From the NCBI RefSeq assembly GCF_003013475.1, contig NZ_PXZO01000063.1:1-41731 (forward strand): a DNA stretch of 41,731 nt. The letters run 5' to 3'. Shown here piece after piece: positions 29,532 through 37,857 of this stretch. Origin of the DNA: Brevibacillus porteri. Lineage in GTDB: Bacteria; Bacillota; Bacilli; Brevibacillales; Brevibacillaceae. The position numbers were made by a program, and so were the translations under genes. The notes under the pieces were generated by a model. The model saw nothing but the letters and a program-made list of their open reading frames with translations. It had not been told where the DNA came from and ran no database searches. Each line of letters starts with the position of its first letter. The first letter of the stretch is position 1.

Positions 29532-30722
29532 ATGGGTACACCCAAAATCCTGATTCTTGGCGCTGGATACGGTGGTTTGCTCACAACGTTGCAGCTACAG
29601 AAAAAGCTCAACTACAATGAGGCAGAAATCACCTTGGTCAACAAGCACAACTATCACTACATCACGACTTGGCTACATGAGCCGGCTGCAGGTACAGCAC
29701 CAGCGGATCATGCTCGCGTCAGTCTGGATGGCATCTTAAACAAGGACAAAGTCAACTTTGTCAAAGGAACGGTGCAAGCCATTCAGCCAGAGGAGCAGAC
29801 CGTAGCGCTCGAAAATGGCGAGGTGCTGTCGTATGACTATCTCGTCATCGGATTGGGTAGCGAGCCAGAAACGTTCGGAATTGAGGGACTCAAGGAGCAT
29901 GCGTTTAGCATTCGCAGCATCAATGCAGTCCGCAATATTCGCGAGCACATTGAATACATGTTCTCCAAATTCAAAAATGAGCCGGATCGTACGGACTACC
30001 TCACGTTTGTTGTGGGTGGAGCTGGCTTTACAGGCATTGAGTTTTGCGGAGAGCTCGGCGATCGTCTGCCAGAGCTGTGCCGAGAATTTGATGTCGATCC
30101 TGAACTGGTGAAAGTCTACTGCATTGAGGCAGCACCAACTGCATTGCCTGGCTTTGATCCAGAGCTGATCCAATACGCAATGGATGTATTGGAGAGAAAA
30201 GGCATCGAGTTCAAAATTGGAACACCGATCAAGCAGTGCACCCCGGATGGCGTGCTGTTGGCTACCGGAGAAGAAATCAAATCGAAGACGGTGGTTTGGG
30301 CAGCAGGTGTCCGCGGCAACAGTATCGTGGAAAAAGCAGGCTTCGAAGTCATGCGTGGTCGCGTTAAGGTAGACGAATATTTGCGTGCGCCTGGTCATGA
30401 GAATGTTTTTGTGGTAGGGGATTGTGCCTTGATCTTCAACGAAGAAGGACGTCCTTACCCGCCAACTGCGCAAATCGCGGTACAGGAAGGCGAGACGTTG
30501 GGTGAGAATCTCGCTGCCTTGATTCGTGGCGATCTCCCTCAAAAATTCATCCCGCATCTGCAAGGGACACTTGCCTCTCTTGGAAAAGGTGAGGGCATCG
30601 GGCAAGTTGGTTCGAAAAAGCTGTTCGGCAGCACAGCAGCCATGATGAAAAAAGCGAGCGACCTGCGCTACTTGTACAAAATTGGTGGCGTCGGTCTCGC
30701 ACTGAAGAAAGTAAAGCTGTAA
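29532..30722 (+). CDS. yumB: Type II NADH dehydrogenase (YumB)
   Basis: 396 residues from ATG 29532, with GGAAGGG upstream; the TTG at 29517 lies ahead of that site. FAD fold ILILGAGYGGLLTTLQLQKK, NADH fold TFVVGGAGFTGIEFCGEL, FAD-contact NVFVVGDCALIFNEEGRPYP, and a C-terminal amphipathic helix for membrane binding (ASDLRYLYKIGGVGLALKK). Oxidises NADH and reduces menaquinone. It would be the main target of the Rex-like sites. Paralogue of YutJ in this window. Confidence 0.93.
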   Translation: MGTPKILILGAGYGGLLTTLQLQKKLNYNEAEITLVNKHNYHYITTWLHEPAAGTAPADHARVSLDGILNKDKVNFVKGTVQAIQPEEQTVALENGEVLSYDYLVIGLGSEPETFGIEGLKEHAFSIRSINAVRNIREHIEYMFSKFKNEPDRTDYLTFVVGGAGFTGIEFCGELGDRLPELCREFDVDPELVKVYCIEAAPTALPGFDPELIQYAMDVLERKGIEFKIGTPIKQCTPDGVLLATGEEIKSKTVVWAAGVRGNSIVEKAGFEVMRGRVKVDEYLRAPGHENVFVVGDCALIFNEEGRPYPPTAQIAVQEGETLGENLAALIRGDLPQKFIPHLQGTLASLGKGEGIGQVGSKKLFGSTAAMMKKASDLRYLYKIGGVGLALKKVKL

Positions 30723-30726
30723 AACG

Positions 30727-30978
30727 ATGCGTCACGCGAGCATTCAAGTCCGGGGGCTCATGGTCCGCGAAGAGATGGATCGGTACAATGCCTTGATGGA
30801 AGTGGGAGCTTTTCTGGAGGAACAGGGGCGACACGATTTGGCATGGCATGTACAGCGTGAAGTAGATATTCTCATCCTGCCTGCCATCGACCGGCTCAAG
30901 GAAAAGGGCCGCGAGAGGGATCGGGAAAATCTGCGATACATGATCGATAATGGGCTCCTTGATGACGAGGATGATTGA
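30727..30978 (+). CDS. Hypothetical helical protein, 83 residues
   Basis: Begins 4 bases after yumB. The ATG has a poor ribosome site, so it may be translated by coupling; ATG 30760 is another start candidate. The sequence is helical and acidic/basic (EEMDRYNALMEVGAFLEEQG, RERDRENLRYMIDNGLLDDE). No recognised family. Confidence 0.6.
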   Translation: MRHASIQVRGLMVREEMDRYNALMEVGAFLEEQGRHDLAWHVQREVDILILPAIDRLKEKGRERDRENLRYMIDNGLLDDEDD

Positions 30979-30984
30979 TAGGTA

Positions 30985-31014
30985 CCCCCGGCGAAGAAGA
31001 GCCGGGGGTTTCGT
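30985..31014 (+). terminator. GC-rich terminator
   Basis: CCCCCGGC (30985-30992) and GCCGGGGG (31001-31008), then TTTCGTTT. Confidence 0.85.
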
Positions 31015-31043
31015 TTAGCTAGGACGTGGAAGGAGCGAGCTGG

Positions 31044-31520
31044 ATGCGGGAAGGGAAGGTTTGGCTAGGCGCCTGCGGGATTGTTATTCGCGGGCAAGAA
31101 GCACTGGTTGTCAAAAAAACGTACAGCGGATTAAAAGGACAATGGTCATTTCCTGCGGGATTCGTGCAGGAGGGCGAGACTGTAGATGAAGCAGCAGTGC
31201 GTGAGGTGCTGGAAGAAACGGGTGTCGAGGCAGTCGTACGACAAGTAGCGGGAATCCGTTCTGGCGTCATTCGGGAGTCCATTAGCGACAATATGGTCGT
31301 TTTTTGGATGGATTACATAGGAGGAGAACCGCGCCCGCAGGAAGGTGAGATCGCGGAGGCGAGATTTATGCCGATACAGGACCTGCTTCAAGACCCGCTG
31401 TCATCGACTTATTTGAAAATCATATTGCCGGACTATATCAAACGTGAGCAAGGAATGACAGGTCAATCATTTGATATCGATCCCATTTTTCAATACACAT
31501 CCTATAAAATCTTTAAGTAA
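31044..31520 (+). CDS. NUDIX hydrolase
   Basis: 158 residues from ATG 31044 (AAGGAG 9 bases upstream; GTG 31026 has none). A perfect Nudix box GFVQEGETVDEAAVREVLEE-TGV at about residues 41-63, preceded by GQWSFPA. Close in style to ADP-ribose or NADH pyrophosphatases, but the substrate is uncertain. Second NUDIX protein of the window. Confidence 0.88.
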   Translation: MREGKVWLGACGIVIRGQEALVVKKTYSGLKGQWSFPAGFVQEGETVDEAAVREVLEETGVEAVVRQVAGIRSGVIRESISDNMVVFWMDYIGGEPRPQEGEIAEARFMPIQDLLQDPLSSTYLKIILPDYIKREQGMTGQSFDIDPIFQYTSYKIFK

Positions 31521-31543
31521 TACTGCGAATAAGCTAGATAAAC

Positions 31544-31577
31544 TGCAATGTTTCCGCTTACATTGCGGTTTTTTTAT
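31544..31577 (+). terminator. Terminator after the second NUDIX gene
   Basis: CTGCAATGT (31544-31552) and ACATTGCGG (31561-31569), then seven T. Confidence 0.85.
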
Positions 31578-31701
31578 GGTTTTTTCGCAATGAACTGTAT
31601 TGTGAACCAAGGGGAAATTCTGATATAGTTAGATACATCAAAATAATCTGAAAATACATGTAATTAATTCTCACGCATGTATGCCGAAAGGGGAGCTCAA
31701 C

Positions 31702-31845
31702 ATGAGACAAAAACAAGAACAGTGCCCGTACTGCCACGGCCAAGGGTATTTCCAACTGCTCCTGGGGGGCTCGGAGAATTGTCCTAACTGTGACGGAGCT
31801 GGTACACAGGAAGCTCAGAAGGAAGCTGTTTCTTTTCATCAATAG
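31702..31845 (+). CDS. yuiA: YuiA-like zinc-finger mini-protein
   Basis: 47 residues, ATG 31702 after AAAGGGGA. Two DnaJ-like zinc knuckles: CPYCHGQG and CPNCDGAG. Bacillus YuiA is the same size and also lies between yumB and yuiB. Probably binds one zinc ion. Function unknown. Confidence 0.8.
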   Translation: MRQKQEQCPYCHGQGYFQLLLGGSENCPNCDGAGTQEAQKEAVSFHQ

Positions 31846-31867
31846 TGATTAAGGAACCTCGCATAGA

Positions 31868-31901
31868 AACCGTCGAAGCGAATGCATCGGCGGTTTTTTC
31901 T
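31868..31901 (+). terminator. Terminator after yuiA
   Basis: AACCGTCGA (31868-31876) and TCGGCGGTT (31887-31895) with G-U pairs, then TTTT. Confidence 0.75.
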
Positions 31902-32048
31902 GTCAGGCCATACACATACGATAGGGTTCTCTTATTGACCGATCCCTCGCCTTTTTGCTACACTTAATACCGAAAATAGCCCGTCTTTCCTGTATTTGCC
32001 GAAAAAGTGGCAAAAGGTGGAGAAGGTGGCAGGAGGTCTTTTTCGTCG

Positions 32049-32309
32049 ATGAACTTGATGCAATTTATGGTATCCATTGTTCTGTTCTCCGTGCTAGGGT
32101 TTGGCATTGGGTTTATTTTAAACATGATTTTGAAAACAACATGGTTTCCAGTTGTGATCGGCGTGGGTGTAGTTGTAGGTGCGCTTGTCTATCAACAAAT
32201 CGTTCCGGGAATATGGGATTCGCTCATTCTGGGTTGCGGCATGGCAGGTACAGTGGCGAGTGGCTGGACCATTCAAACGCTTCGCAAAAAAGGATATCGG
32301 ATGTTTTAA
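32049..32309 (+). CDS. yuiB: YuiB-like membrane protein
   Basis: 86 residues from ATG 32049, with AGGAGGT about 11 bases upstream; a GTG start at 32007 would add 14 residues. Three hydrophobic segments: MVSIVLFSVLGFGIGFIL, VVIGVGVVVGALVY and LILGCGMAGTVASG. Matches YuiB in size, type and place in the yui order. Function unknown. Confidence 0.72.
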   Translation: MNLMQFMVSIVLFSVLGFGIGFILNMILKTTWFPVVIGVGVVVGALVYQQIVPGIWDSLILGCGMAGTVASGWTIQTLRKKGYRMF

Positions 32310-32321
32310 TCAAGTACAAGC

Positions 32322-32350
32322 AGGCCTTTGTTTCGGGCCTGTTTTTCTTT
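32322..32350 (+). terminator. Terminator after yuiB
   Basis: CAGGCC (32322-32327) and GGCCTG (32337-32342), then TTTTTC. Confidence 0.75.
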
Positions 32351-32467
32351 TGGTATTTTATTGGAAAAACATGCAACTGACTGAATATTTCTGTAATCAC
32401 CCAAAATTTGTGTATACTTTCCTCCTCGTCGGGACATGACTAGAAACGAGAGGAGGTTTACCAAGAA

Positions 32468-33103
32468 ATGAATGGAAAGCAGTTCGTAGGTATCGTCGCG
32501 CTGTTCATCCTGGTCTTGACGGCCTTCGCAAGCGATGGATACAGCTATAATGTTGTGGGAGACCACGGAGTCTCATCCACTTTTGGAATCAAGGAAATGA
32601 AAGAGGGGCAACATGTCGTCAAAAAACGGACGGTATCAGCCAGTTCTCTTACTCAAGTGATTGATAAAGCGGATGTATTTCACGATCAATATCCAAAAGT
32701 ACGTGTAGTTGCGACCGGCTACTATGCTGGATACGAGTCGACGGGCAAAAATCCATCTCACCCGTCCTATGGCATTACATATTCAGGTGTAAAAGTTCGT
32801 AGAGACGACTATTCCACGATTGCAGCTGATCTGCGCGTTTTCCCGCTGGGGACCATTTTGTACATCCCCGGTTATGGATATGGCGTTGTAGCTGACAAGG
32901 GTGGAGCGATTCGCGGCCATAAGATTGACCTGTATTTCGAGACCAAGCAGGACGTATTCTCGCAATGGGGGAAAAAATCGGTGGACGTGTATATCGTAAA
33001 AAAAGGCGAAGGCAAAGTAACGGAAGCTTTTCTGAATAGCTTGAATGAAAAAGGAATCGCAGCCATGGCGGAACCCGTCAGCGGCCAACAACAAACTGAA
33101 TAG
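32468..33103 (+). CDS. yuiC: YuiC-like 3D-domain protein (peptidoglycan lytic enzyme type)
   Basis: 211 residues. N-terminal signal/anchor QFVGIVALFILVLTAFAS. The 3D domain has the aspartates in AADLRVFPLGTILYI, VVADKGGAIRGHKIDLYF and an upstream VRVVATGYYAGYESTGKNPS block. The fold is a double-psi beta barrel as in MltA lytic transglycosylases. YuiC and relatives cleave peptidoglycan during sporulation or germination. No SH3 or LysM domain is attached. Confidence 0.88.
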   Translation: MNGKQFVGIVALFILVLTAFASDGYSYNVVGDHGVSSTFGIKEMKEGQHVVKKRTVSASSLTQVIDKADVFHDQYPKVRVVATGYYAGYESTGKNPSHPSYGITYSGVKVRRDDYSTIAADLRVFPLGTILYIPGYGYGVVADKGGAIRGHKIDLYFETKQDVFSQWGKKSVDVYIVKKGEGKVTEAFLNSLNEKGIAAMAEPVSGQQQTE

Positions 33104-33158
33104 CAACTAACGAAAACAAATGAATGCCGCATCGGTGGCATGAAAGAAAAAAAGAAAA

Positions 33159-33192
33159 AACGTTCAAGGCACAGGCTTTGAACGTTTTTTGT
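33159..33192. terminator. Terminator between convergent genes
   Basis: AACGTTCAA (33159-33167) and TTGAACGTT (33178-33186), flanked by A and T runs, so it works in both directions. Confidence 0.88.
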
Positions 33193-33193
33193 G

Positions 33194-33964
33194 TCATTCT
33201 GTATGAATCAAATCAACCAGCTTCTCCAGTCCTTCCAAAATGCGAGGAGAAGGGCGGCAATAAAGGCCCTCTTCCAACAAGTGGACCTGATTGTTTCGAA
33301 TCGCAGTCATGTTCATCCACTCTGGGCGGTTTGTGATCATGTCAGGCTTGATTCGCTTCAGTTCAATTCCGCACCAGACGACACAAATATGATCGGGATC
33401 GCGTTCCATGACCATTTCTCGGGTAGCCTTGACGTTCGCGACAGGATAATCTGCAAAAATATTAGTGGCACCCGCAATCTCACTTACATCAGTCAGCCAG
33501 TTTTCCTGACCAGGTGTGTAGATGGGATTCGGCCACCATTCCCAGTACAGCTTCGGGCGTTGAGTGTACTTCGCGGCCTTTTGTCGGATGCTTTCAATGG
33601 TTTCGTCAAATTGAACCGCAAGCTGCTCGGCTTGCCTCTGTGTTCCTGATGCCTCCCCGACGAGTCGGATATCCTGAGCGATTTCTGCGATCCGGGAAGG
33701 GTTCAGGACGATATGAGGAATGTCTCTATCGCGCAGAGCCTCTATATTTTTCTCCATGCCAGGAACAGAGAGTGACGCTACGACCAGATCCGGTTGGAGG
33801 GCAGCGACCAGGTCCATATCGATTGTCAAATCGGGCCCAACCCGGGGGAGATGCTGCCACTCCAGCGGCCAGTCAGAGTGATCATCCAATCCGACGACAT
33901 GCTCATGCAGGCCTAAATAATACAGGATTTCGGTATTGCTGGGACAGATGGAAACAATGCGCAT
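33194..33964 (-). CDS. BtuF-like periplasmic-binding-fold protein without signal
   Basis: 256 residues. Starts MRIVSICPSNTEILYYLGLH, the usual beginning of the mature BtuF/FhuD type fold. ALQPDLVVASLSVPG, YWEWWPNPIYTPGQENWLTD and PRILEGLEKLVDLIH complete the fold. There is no signal peptide or lipobox and the ribosome site GGAGGG is directly before this ATG, so the protein appears cytoplasmic. Cobalamin or another corrinoid is the likely ligand by family. No transporter genes are next to it. Downstream of yuiD on the same strand, 12 bases away. Confidence 0.8.
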   Translation of the reverse strand: MRIVSICPSNTEILYYLGLHEHVVGLDDHSDWPLEWQHLPRVGPDLTIDMDLVAALQPDLVVASLSVPGMEKNIEALRDRDIPHIVLNPSRIAEIAQDIRLVGEASGTQRQAEQLAVQFDETIESIRQKAAKYTQRPKLYWEWWPNPIYTPGQENWLTDVSEIAGATNIFADYPVANVKATREMVMERDPDHICVVWCGIELKRIKPDMITNRPEWMNMTAIRNNQVHLLEEGLYCRPSPRILEGLEKLVDLIHTE

Positions 33965-33976
33965 GGGAGCCCTCCT

Positions 33977-34453
33977 TTAAAAAAACGGATGGAGCAATAA
34001 CGCAATCATGACGCCTAACCAACCGCCGATCAAAACCTCGATCGGTTGATGACCGAGTAGTTCTTTCAGTTTTTTTGCTTTTTCCTGGCTAGGGCGTACT
34101 TTTAACGATTTCATTCCTTCTAACAGGTGGTTGAATTCATCGACCAGCTTATTTAAGACAACGGCTTGCATACCGGCATGGCGGCGGACACCTGCGGCAT
34201 CAAACATCACGATTACGCCGAGAATAGCGGAAATAGCGAACATGTTGCTGCCGAAGCCTTCACGCAGTCCCACGGCTGTGGATAGTGCCGTCACCGCAGA
34301 AGAGTGGGAGCTGGGCATACCGCCTGTACTCATGAGTAGTGACCATTGCCACGTTTTCGTTGCAAAAAAATGGAGGGGAATTTTGATAAATTGGGCGATC
34401 CCTATGGCTAGCAGTGCTGCCCATAAGGGGAAGTTTTCAAAAAAATCCGCCAC
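33977..34453 (-). CDS. yuiD: YuiD, divergent PAP2 family membrane protein
   Basis: 158 residues of the DUF212/YuiD family. Hydrophobic segments LWAALLAIGIAQFIKI, FAISAILGVIVMFDA and VLIGGWLGVMIALLL, with the phosphatase-like signature STGGMPSSHSSAVTALST and AAGVRRHAG. Members resemble acid phosphatase/haloperoxidase folds and are predicted to act on lipid phosphates. Translation is probably linked with the BtuF-like gene. Confidence 0.88.
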   Translation of the reverse strand: MADFFENFPLWAALLAIGIAQFIKIPLHFFATKTWQWSLLMSTGGMPSSHSSAVTALSTAVGLREGFGSNMFAISAILGVIVMFDAAGVRRHAGMQAVVLNKLVDEFNHLLEGMKSLKVRPSQEKAKKLKELLGHQPIEVLIGGWLGVMIALLLHPFF

Positions 34454-34606
34454 GGAAAATCCATTCCTTTCTACTGTGCGCTTATCTCTAGGATTATTGT
34501 AACAGAAGGGCGTTGTCTTAATCCGTGAAGTTTTTGTTTGGATGTAAAGTCATTGCCAATCTGTGTTACCATGAAGACGGAAGGTTCGAAACGGAGGCAT
34601 GCATCC

Positions 34607-34981
34607 ATGGGGTATCCCGAGCAGTATTTGCAGTTCATTGAAAAATTCAATGATGGAGAATACTACGAATGCCACGATCTGTTGGAAGACATCTGGATGG
34701 AAGATAAGTCAGACAAGTTTCTACAAGGATTGCTGCAATTGTCAGTCGGACTGTATCACCAAGAGTACGGCAATATAAAAGGTGCTCGCTGGATGTTAGG
34801 CAATGCACGAAAGTATTTGACCCGTTACCAGCCAGTTCATTGGGGACTGGACGTAACAAGAGTTCTTCGTTACATAGATGAATGCGAGAAATTGTTGCCG
34901 GAAAAGGATGTCATTTCTTACACAGAGGCAAAAGCCATGACGTTTCCACCCTTGCGCTTATATGTCGACACATCATGTTAA
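34607..34981 (+). CDS. DUF309 protein
   Basis: 124 residues from ATG 34607 (CGGAGG 9 bases upstream); a longer in-frame ATG at 34538 lacks a site. The family hallmark FNDGEYYECHDLLEDIWM ... FLQGLLQLSVGLYHQEYGN ... GARWMLGNARKYL is complete. It is a small helical protein of unknown function common in bacilli. Followed after 49 bases by pepA. Confidence 0.85.
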   Translation: MGYPEQYLQFIEKFNDGEYYECHDLLEDIWMEDKSDKFLQGLLQLSVGLYHQEYGNIKGARWMLGNARKYLTRYQPVHWGLDVTRVLRYIDECEKLLPEKDVISYTEAKAMTFPPLRLYVDTSC

Positions 34982-35030
34982 ACAAATGTGCCCATATAGT
35001 ATCCTACCACACAGAAAGAGGGAAGAGTAT

Positions 35031-36527
35031 ATGAAAGTAGCAGTAGAAAAACGCATACAGCTTGTGAATATTGCGTGTGATGAACTGATTGTTCCGCTGT
35101 GGAAGGGTGAGGAGATTTCGCAAGTATACCCGGAATTGGACGAAGCTTTTGGAGGCAGTCTGAGTGGTTTGCAGCAGGACAAGGAAGTTACGGGTGAGGC
35201 AAAGGAAATTACGGTTGTTCACGGAATGAGCAACGTAGCTGCGAAAAAACTGTTGATCGTCGGGATGGGTGAACCAGGGAAATTTGATTTCGTCGCAGCC
35301 CGAAATGCATGGGGACGTGCAGCCAAAACGGTTGTGGGAAAAGGCAAAGGCAAAACAGTAGTTATTGATTTGCCAACAACAGAGCATCTGAGTGCTGATC
35401 GTCTGGCGCAGGCAGTGACAGAAGCCTTTGGACTTGCCGAATACAATTACGAGGGCTATCGTCAAAAGCCAAAGCGTGAGTCTGACCCAATTGCGACGGT
35501 GCAAATTTTGTCAGCAGATGCCGATGCTTCATTGGTACAGGCAGGTGTTGCACGTGGTTCGGCGCTCGTATCTGGGACGAATCTGGCGCGCACGCTCGTC
35601 AATGAACCAGCTAACTACTTGACTCCACGCGCTTTGAAGGATGCGATGGTCGAGGTAGCAGAGCGCTATGGCATGACTGTGGAAGTAATGGAAAAAGCGA
35701 AGCTGGAAGAGCTGGGGATGGGCGGAGTGCTTTCTGTAGCACAAGGCAGCGAGCTTGAGCCTTACGTCGTGGCAGTCAAATATCAAGGAAGAGACACGTG
35801 GGACGATGTCATTGGCCTGATCGGTAAAGGCGTGACATTTGATACAGGTGGAATCTCCATCAAGCCAGTAGCAGGCATGGAAGACATGAAGTCGGACATG
35901 GGTGGAGCGGCTTCGATGATCGGCGCATTGGAGGCACTGGGACAGATTAAACCAAAAGTAAACGTACTGGCTGTCGTCGGTACCGTGGAAAATATGCCAT
36001 CCGGAACGGCATTCCGTCCAGGGGATGTCATCACGACCATGAGCGGCAAAACGGTAGAGATCATTACGACAGACGCAGAAGGTCGCCTCGTACTGGCTGA
36101 TTGCATCACCTATGCAAAAGAGCAAGGTGTGTCTTGCTTGGTAGATGCCGCTACCTTGACAGGTGGTATCGTGGTTGCGCTCGGTCATTTCTGCTCTGGC
36201 GCCATGACTAATGATAAAGTACTGTTGGATGAACTGATGAAAGCAGCAGATGTGGCAGGTGAGCGTTTGTGGCAGCTCCCTACCTTCGATGAGTACCGTA
36301 GCCTGAACAAGAGCCGTTTTGCCGATTTGAAAAACTCGGGTGGACGTTATGGCCACGGTATCATCGGTGGTGTTTTCCTGCAAGAATTCGTTGGCGACAC
36401 ACCGTGGGTACATCTGGACATCGCGGGTACGGCGTACACAGCAAGTGCTGGCGACATGCAACCAGCTGGCGGAACCGGAGCGATGACGCGGACCATCGTT
36501 GAATTCGTTTCCAGTCGTAGTAAATAA
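35031..36527 (+). CDS. pepA: Leucyl aminopeptidase (M17, YuiE/PepA)
   Basis: 498 residues from ATG 35031 after GAGGGAAG; the extra upstream frame has no site and overlaps the previous gene. The C-terminal catalytic domain has the metal-binding lysine in IGKGVTFDTGGISIKP, the aspartates in EDMKSDMGGAASMIG, and the signature TTDAEGRLVLADC, where the first residue is Thr rather than the usual Asn/Ser. VHLDIAGTAY is also conserved. Cytoplasmic hexamer that removes N-terminal residues. The Bacillus name is YuiE. Confidence 0.93.
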   Translation: MKVAVEKRIQLVNIACDELIVPLWKGEEISQVYPELDEAFGGSLSGLQQDKEVTGEAKEITVVHGMSNVAAKKLLIVGMGEPGKFDFVAARNAWGRAAKTVVGKGKGKTVVIDLPTTEHLSADRLAQAVTEAFGLAEYNYEGYRQKPKRESDPIATVQILSADADASLVQAGVARGSALVSGTNLARTLVNEPANYLTPRALKDAMVEVAERYGMTVEVMEKAKLEELGMGGVLSVAQGSELEPYVVAVKYQGRDTWDDVIGLIGKGVTFDTGGISIKPVAGMEDMKSDMGGAASMIGALEALGQIKPKVNVLAVVGTVENMPSGTAFRPGDVITTMSGKTVEIITTDAEGRLVLADCITYAKEQGVSCLVDAATLTGGIVVALGHFCSGAMTNDKVLLDELMKAADVAGERLWQLPTFDEYRSLNKSRFADLKNSGGRYGHGIIGGVFLQEFVGDTPWVHLDIAGTAYTASAGDMQPAGGTGAMTRTIVEFVSSRSK

Positions 36528-36573
36528 GAGGTAGTTCAACTTCCCATTTCAAAATAAAAAGGAGTGTTTTCAC

Positions 36574-37005
36574 ATGGCTCAAAATCCAAGCAACGAAGCA
36601 CGTCGTCAAATGCTGGAGGATGCAAAAACGATCGCAGTAGTGGGGCTGTCCAACAAGCCGGACCGTACCAGCTATATGGTATCGCAAGCCATGCAGAACG
36701 CGGGCTACACGATCATCCCGGTCAATCCTGTTATCGCGGGTGAAACGGTTTTGGGTGAAAAAGTATTGGGGAGCCTGACTGAGATTGATCAGCCAGTCGA
36801 CATCGTCAACGTGTTTCGCCGCAGTGAAGACATGATGCCTGTTGCAGAGGAAGCATTGAAAATGCAGAACAAGCCAAAAGTGTTCTGGATGCAACAAGGC
36901 ATTGCCAACGAAGACGCGGCTAAATTGGTTGCAGATCAAGGCATCGAGGTTGTGCAGGACATGTGCATCAAGGTAGATCACGCCCTTTTGCGGGTTGGAA
37001 AATAA
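36574..37005 (+). CDS. CoA-binding domain protein
   Basis: 143 residues with AAAGGAG upstream. A Rossmann-type CoA-binding fold: TIAVVGLSNKPDRTSYMVSQ, YTIIPVNPVIAGETVLGEKV, VDIVNVFRRSEDMMPVAEEA, KVFWMQQGIANEDAA. Similar to the YccU family and to the nucleotide-binding part of succinyl-CoA synthetase. Ligand binding is expected, enzymatic role unknown. Same strand as pepA and yuiH, likely co-transcribed. Confidence 0.88.
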   Translation: MAQNPSNEARRQMLEDAKTIAVVGLSNKPDRTSYMVSQAMQNAGYTIIPVNPVIAGETVLGEKVLGSLTEIDQPVDIVNVFRRSEDMMPVAEEALKMQNKPKVFWMQQGIANEDAAKLVADQGIEVVQDMCIKVDHALLRVGK

Positions 37006-37035
37006 GAGACTGACAATCGAGGGAGTGGAAACAAC

Positions 37036-37632
37036 ATGTTTATCAACCCAGCGGCAGATACCAAGCGCGATCGCATTCCACCGAATCAAAAACAGACGAC
37101 AGGCTTTCCTGTCCTGCACTATGGAGAGGTTCCGGAATATACAGATCTGTCTACGGAGTGGAGTTTTCGCCTTTTCGGTCTCGTCGAAGAAGAAGTCACG
37201 CTGGCCTACGAACAAATGATGGCTCTGCCAAAAGGCGGCACGACCAACGATATTCACTGCGTGACAGGCTGGAGCAAGCTGGACAATGAATGGGAAGGCA
37301 TTCCCGTGGAGGAAGTTCTGAAGCTGGTGAAGGTGAAGCCGGAAGCGAAATACGTCATGCTGCACGCTGAGCACGGATGGACTGTGAACATTCCGTTGGT
37401 CGACTTCATGACAAATGGCAATCTGTTCGCCACGAAACATAACGGTGAAGACTTGACGCCTGAGCACGGCTGGCCGCTGCGCTTTGTCATCCCGCATCTC
37501 TACTTCTGGAAAAGCGCCAAGTGGGTGCGTGGGATTGAGTTTATGGAGAAAGACAAGCAAGGGTTTTGGGAGAAGAACGGGTATAATATGTATGGAGATC
37601 CTTGGAAAGAGCAGAGGTTTGCTTGGGATTGA
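37036..37632 (+). CDS. yuiH: YuiH, sulphite-oxidase-like molybdopterin protein
   Basis: 198 residues, ATG after GAGGGAG. Sulphite oxidase family core: the molybdenum ligand Cys in NDIHCVTGWSKLDNEWEG, VMLHAEHGWTVNIPLVDFM, LTPEHGWPLRFVIPHLYFWK and SAKWVRGIEFM. It has no Tat signal and no haem or dimerisation domain, as in B. subtilis YuiH. Probably cytoplasmic; the substrate is unknown. Its last 16 codons with the terminator are duplicated with changes at 41223. Confidence 0.88.
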   Translation: MFINPAADTKRDRIPPNQKQTTGFPVLHYGEVPEYTDLSTEWSFRLFGLVEEEVTLAYEQMMALPKGGTTNDIHCVTGWSKLDNEWEGIPVEEVLKLVKVKPEAKYVMLHAEHGWTVNIPLVDFMTNGNLFATKHNGEDLTPEHGWPLRFVIPHLYFWKSAKWVRGIEFMEKDKQGFWEKNGYNMYGDPWKEQRFAWD

Positions 37633-37857
37633 TTGGGGAAAAGAGGCGGTGATTATCCGCCTCTTTTTTTGTTTTAAAGGATTTAATTTCACAAGCTACT
37701 CGTCGTCCTGGTCTATCTACGGCTTCACCATATGAGTTTATGACTATTTCAGAAAACAGGGTATGCATAATAAGTTTTTTGTGTTCGAGTTCAGGATGGC
37801 CACAGTTTTCTTTCATAGTACGTGCCATATCGATGACTTCTTGATTTGTTAGCTTAA
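37585..37857 (+). repeat. Long direct repeat, copy 1 (yuiH tail plus recombinase tail)
   Basis: 273 bp repeated at 41223-41494. In the first 95 bases (yuiH end and terminator) there are five substitutions and one T missing; the remaining about 175 bases (recombinase 3' part) are identical. The segment between them is about 3.4 kb. Confidence 0.9.
37641..37672 (+). terminator. yuiH terminator
   Basis: AAGAGGCGG (37641-37649) and CCGCCTCTT (37657-37665), then T run. A similar hairpin is found in the second copy near 41280-41306. Confidence 0.85.

Noticed and set aside
29736..30605. Long open frame antisense to yumB
   Set aside because: Lies wholly inside a well-conserved gene, has no ribosome site and its translation looks like a codon-bias shadow.
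35529..36539. Long open frame antisense to pepA
   Set aside because: A shadow of the aminopeptidase coding frame; residue content rich in Cys, His and Arg without any domain.
36361..37692. 443-codon open frame antisense to pepA end, CoA-binding gene and yuiH
   Set aside because: It spans three genuine genes and their gaps, has no start signal and no recognisable domain.
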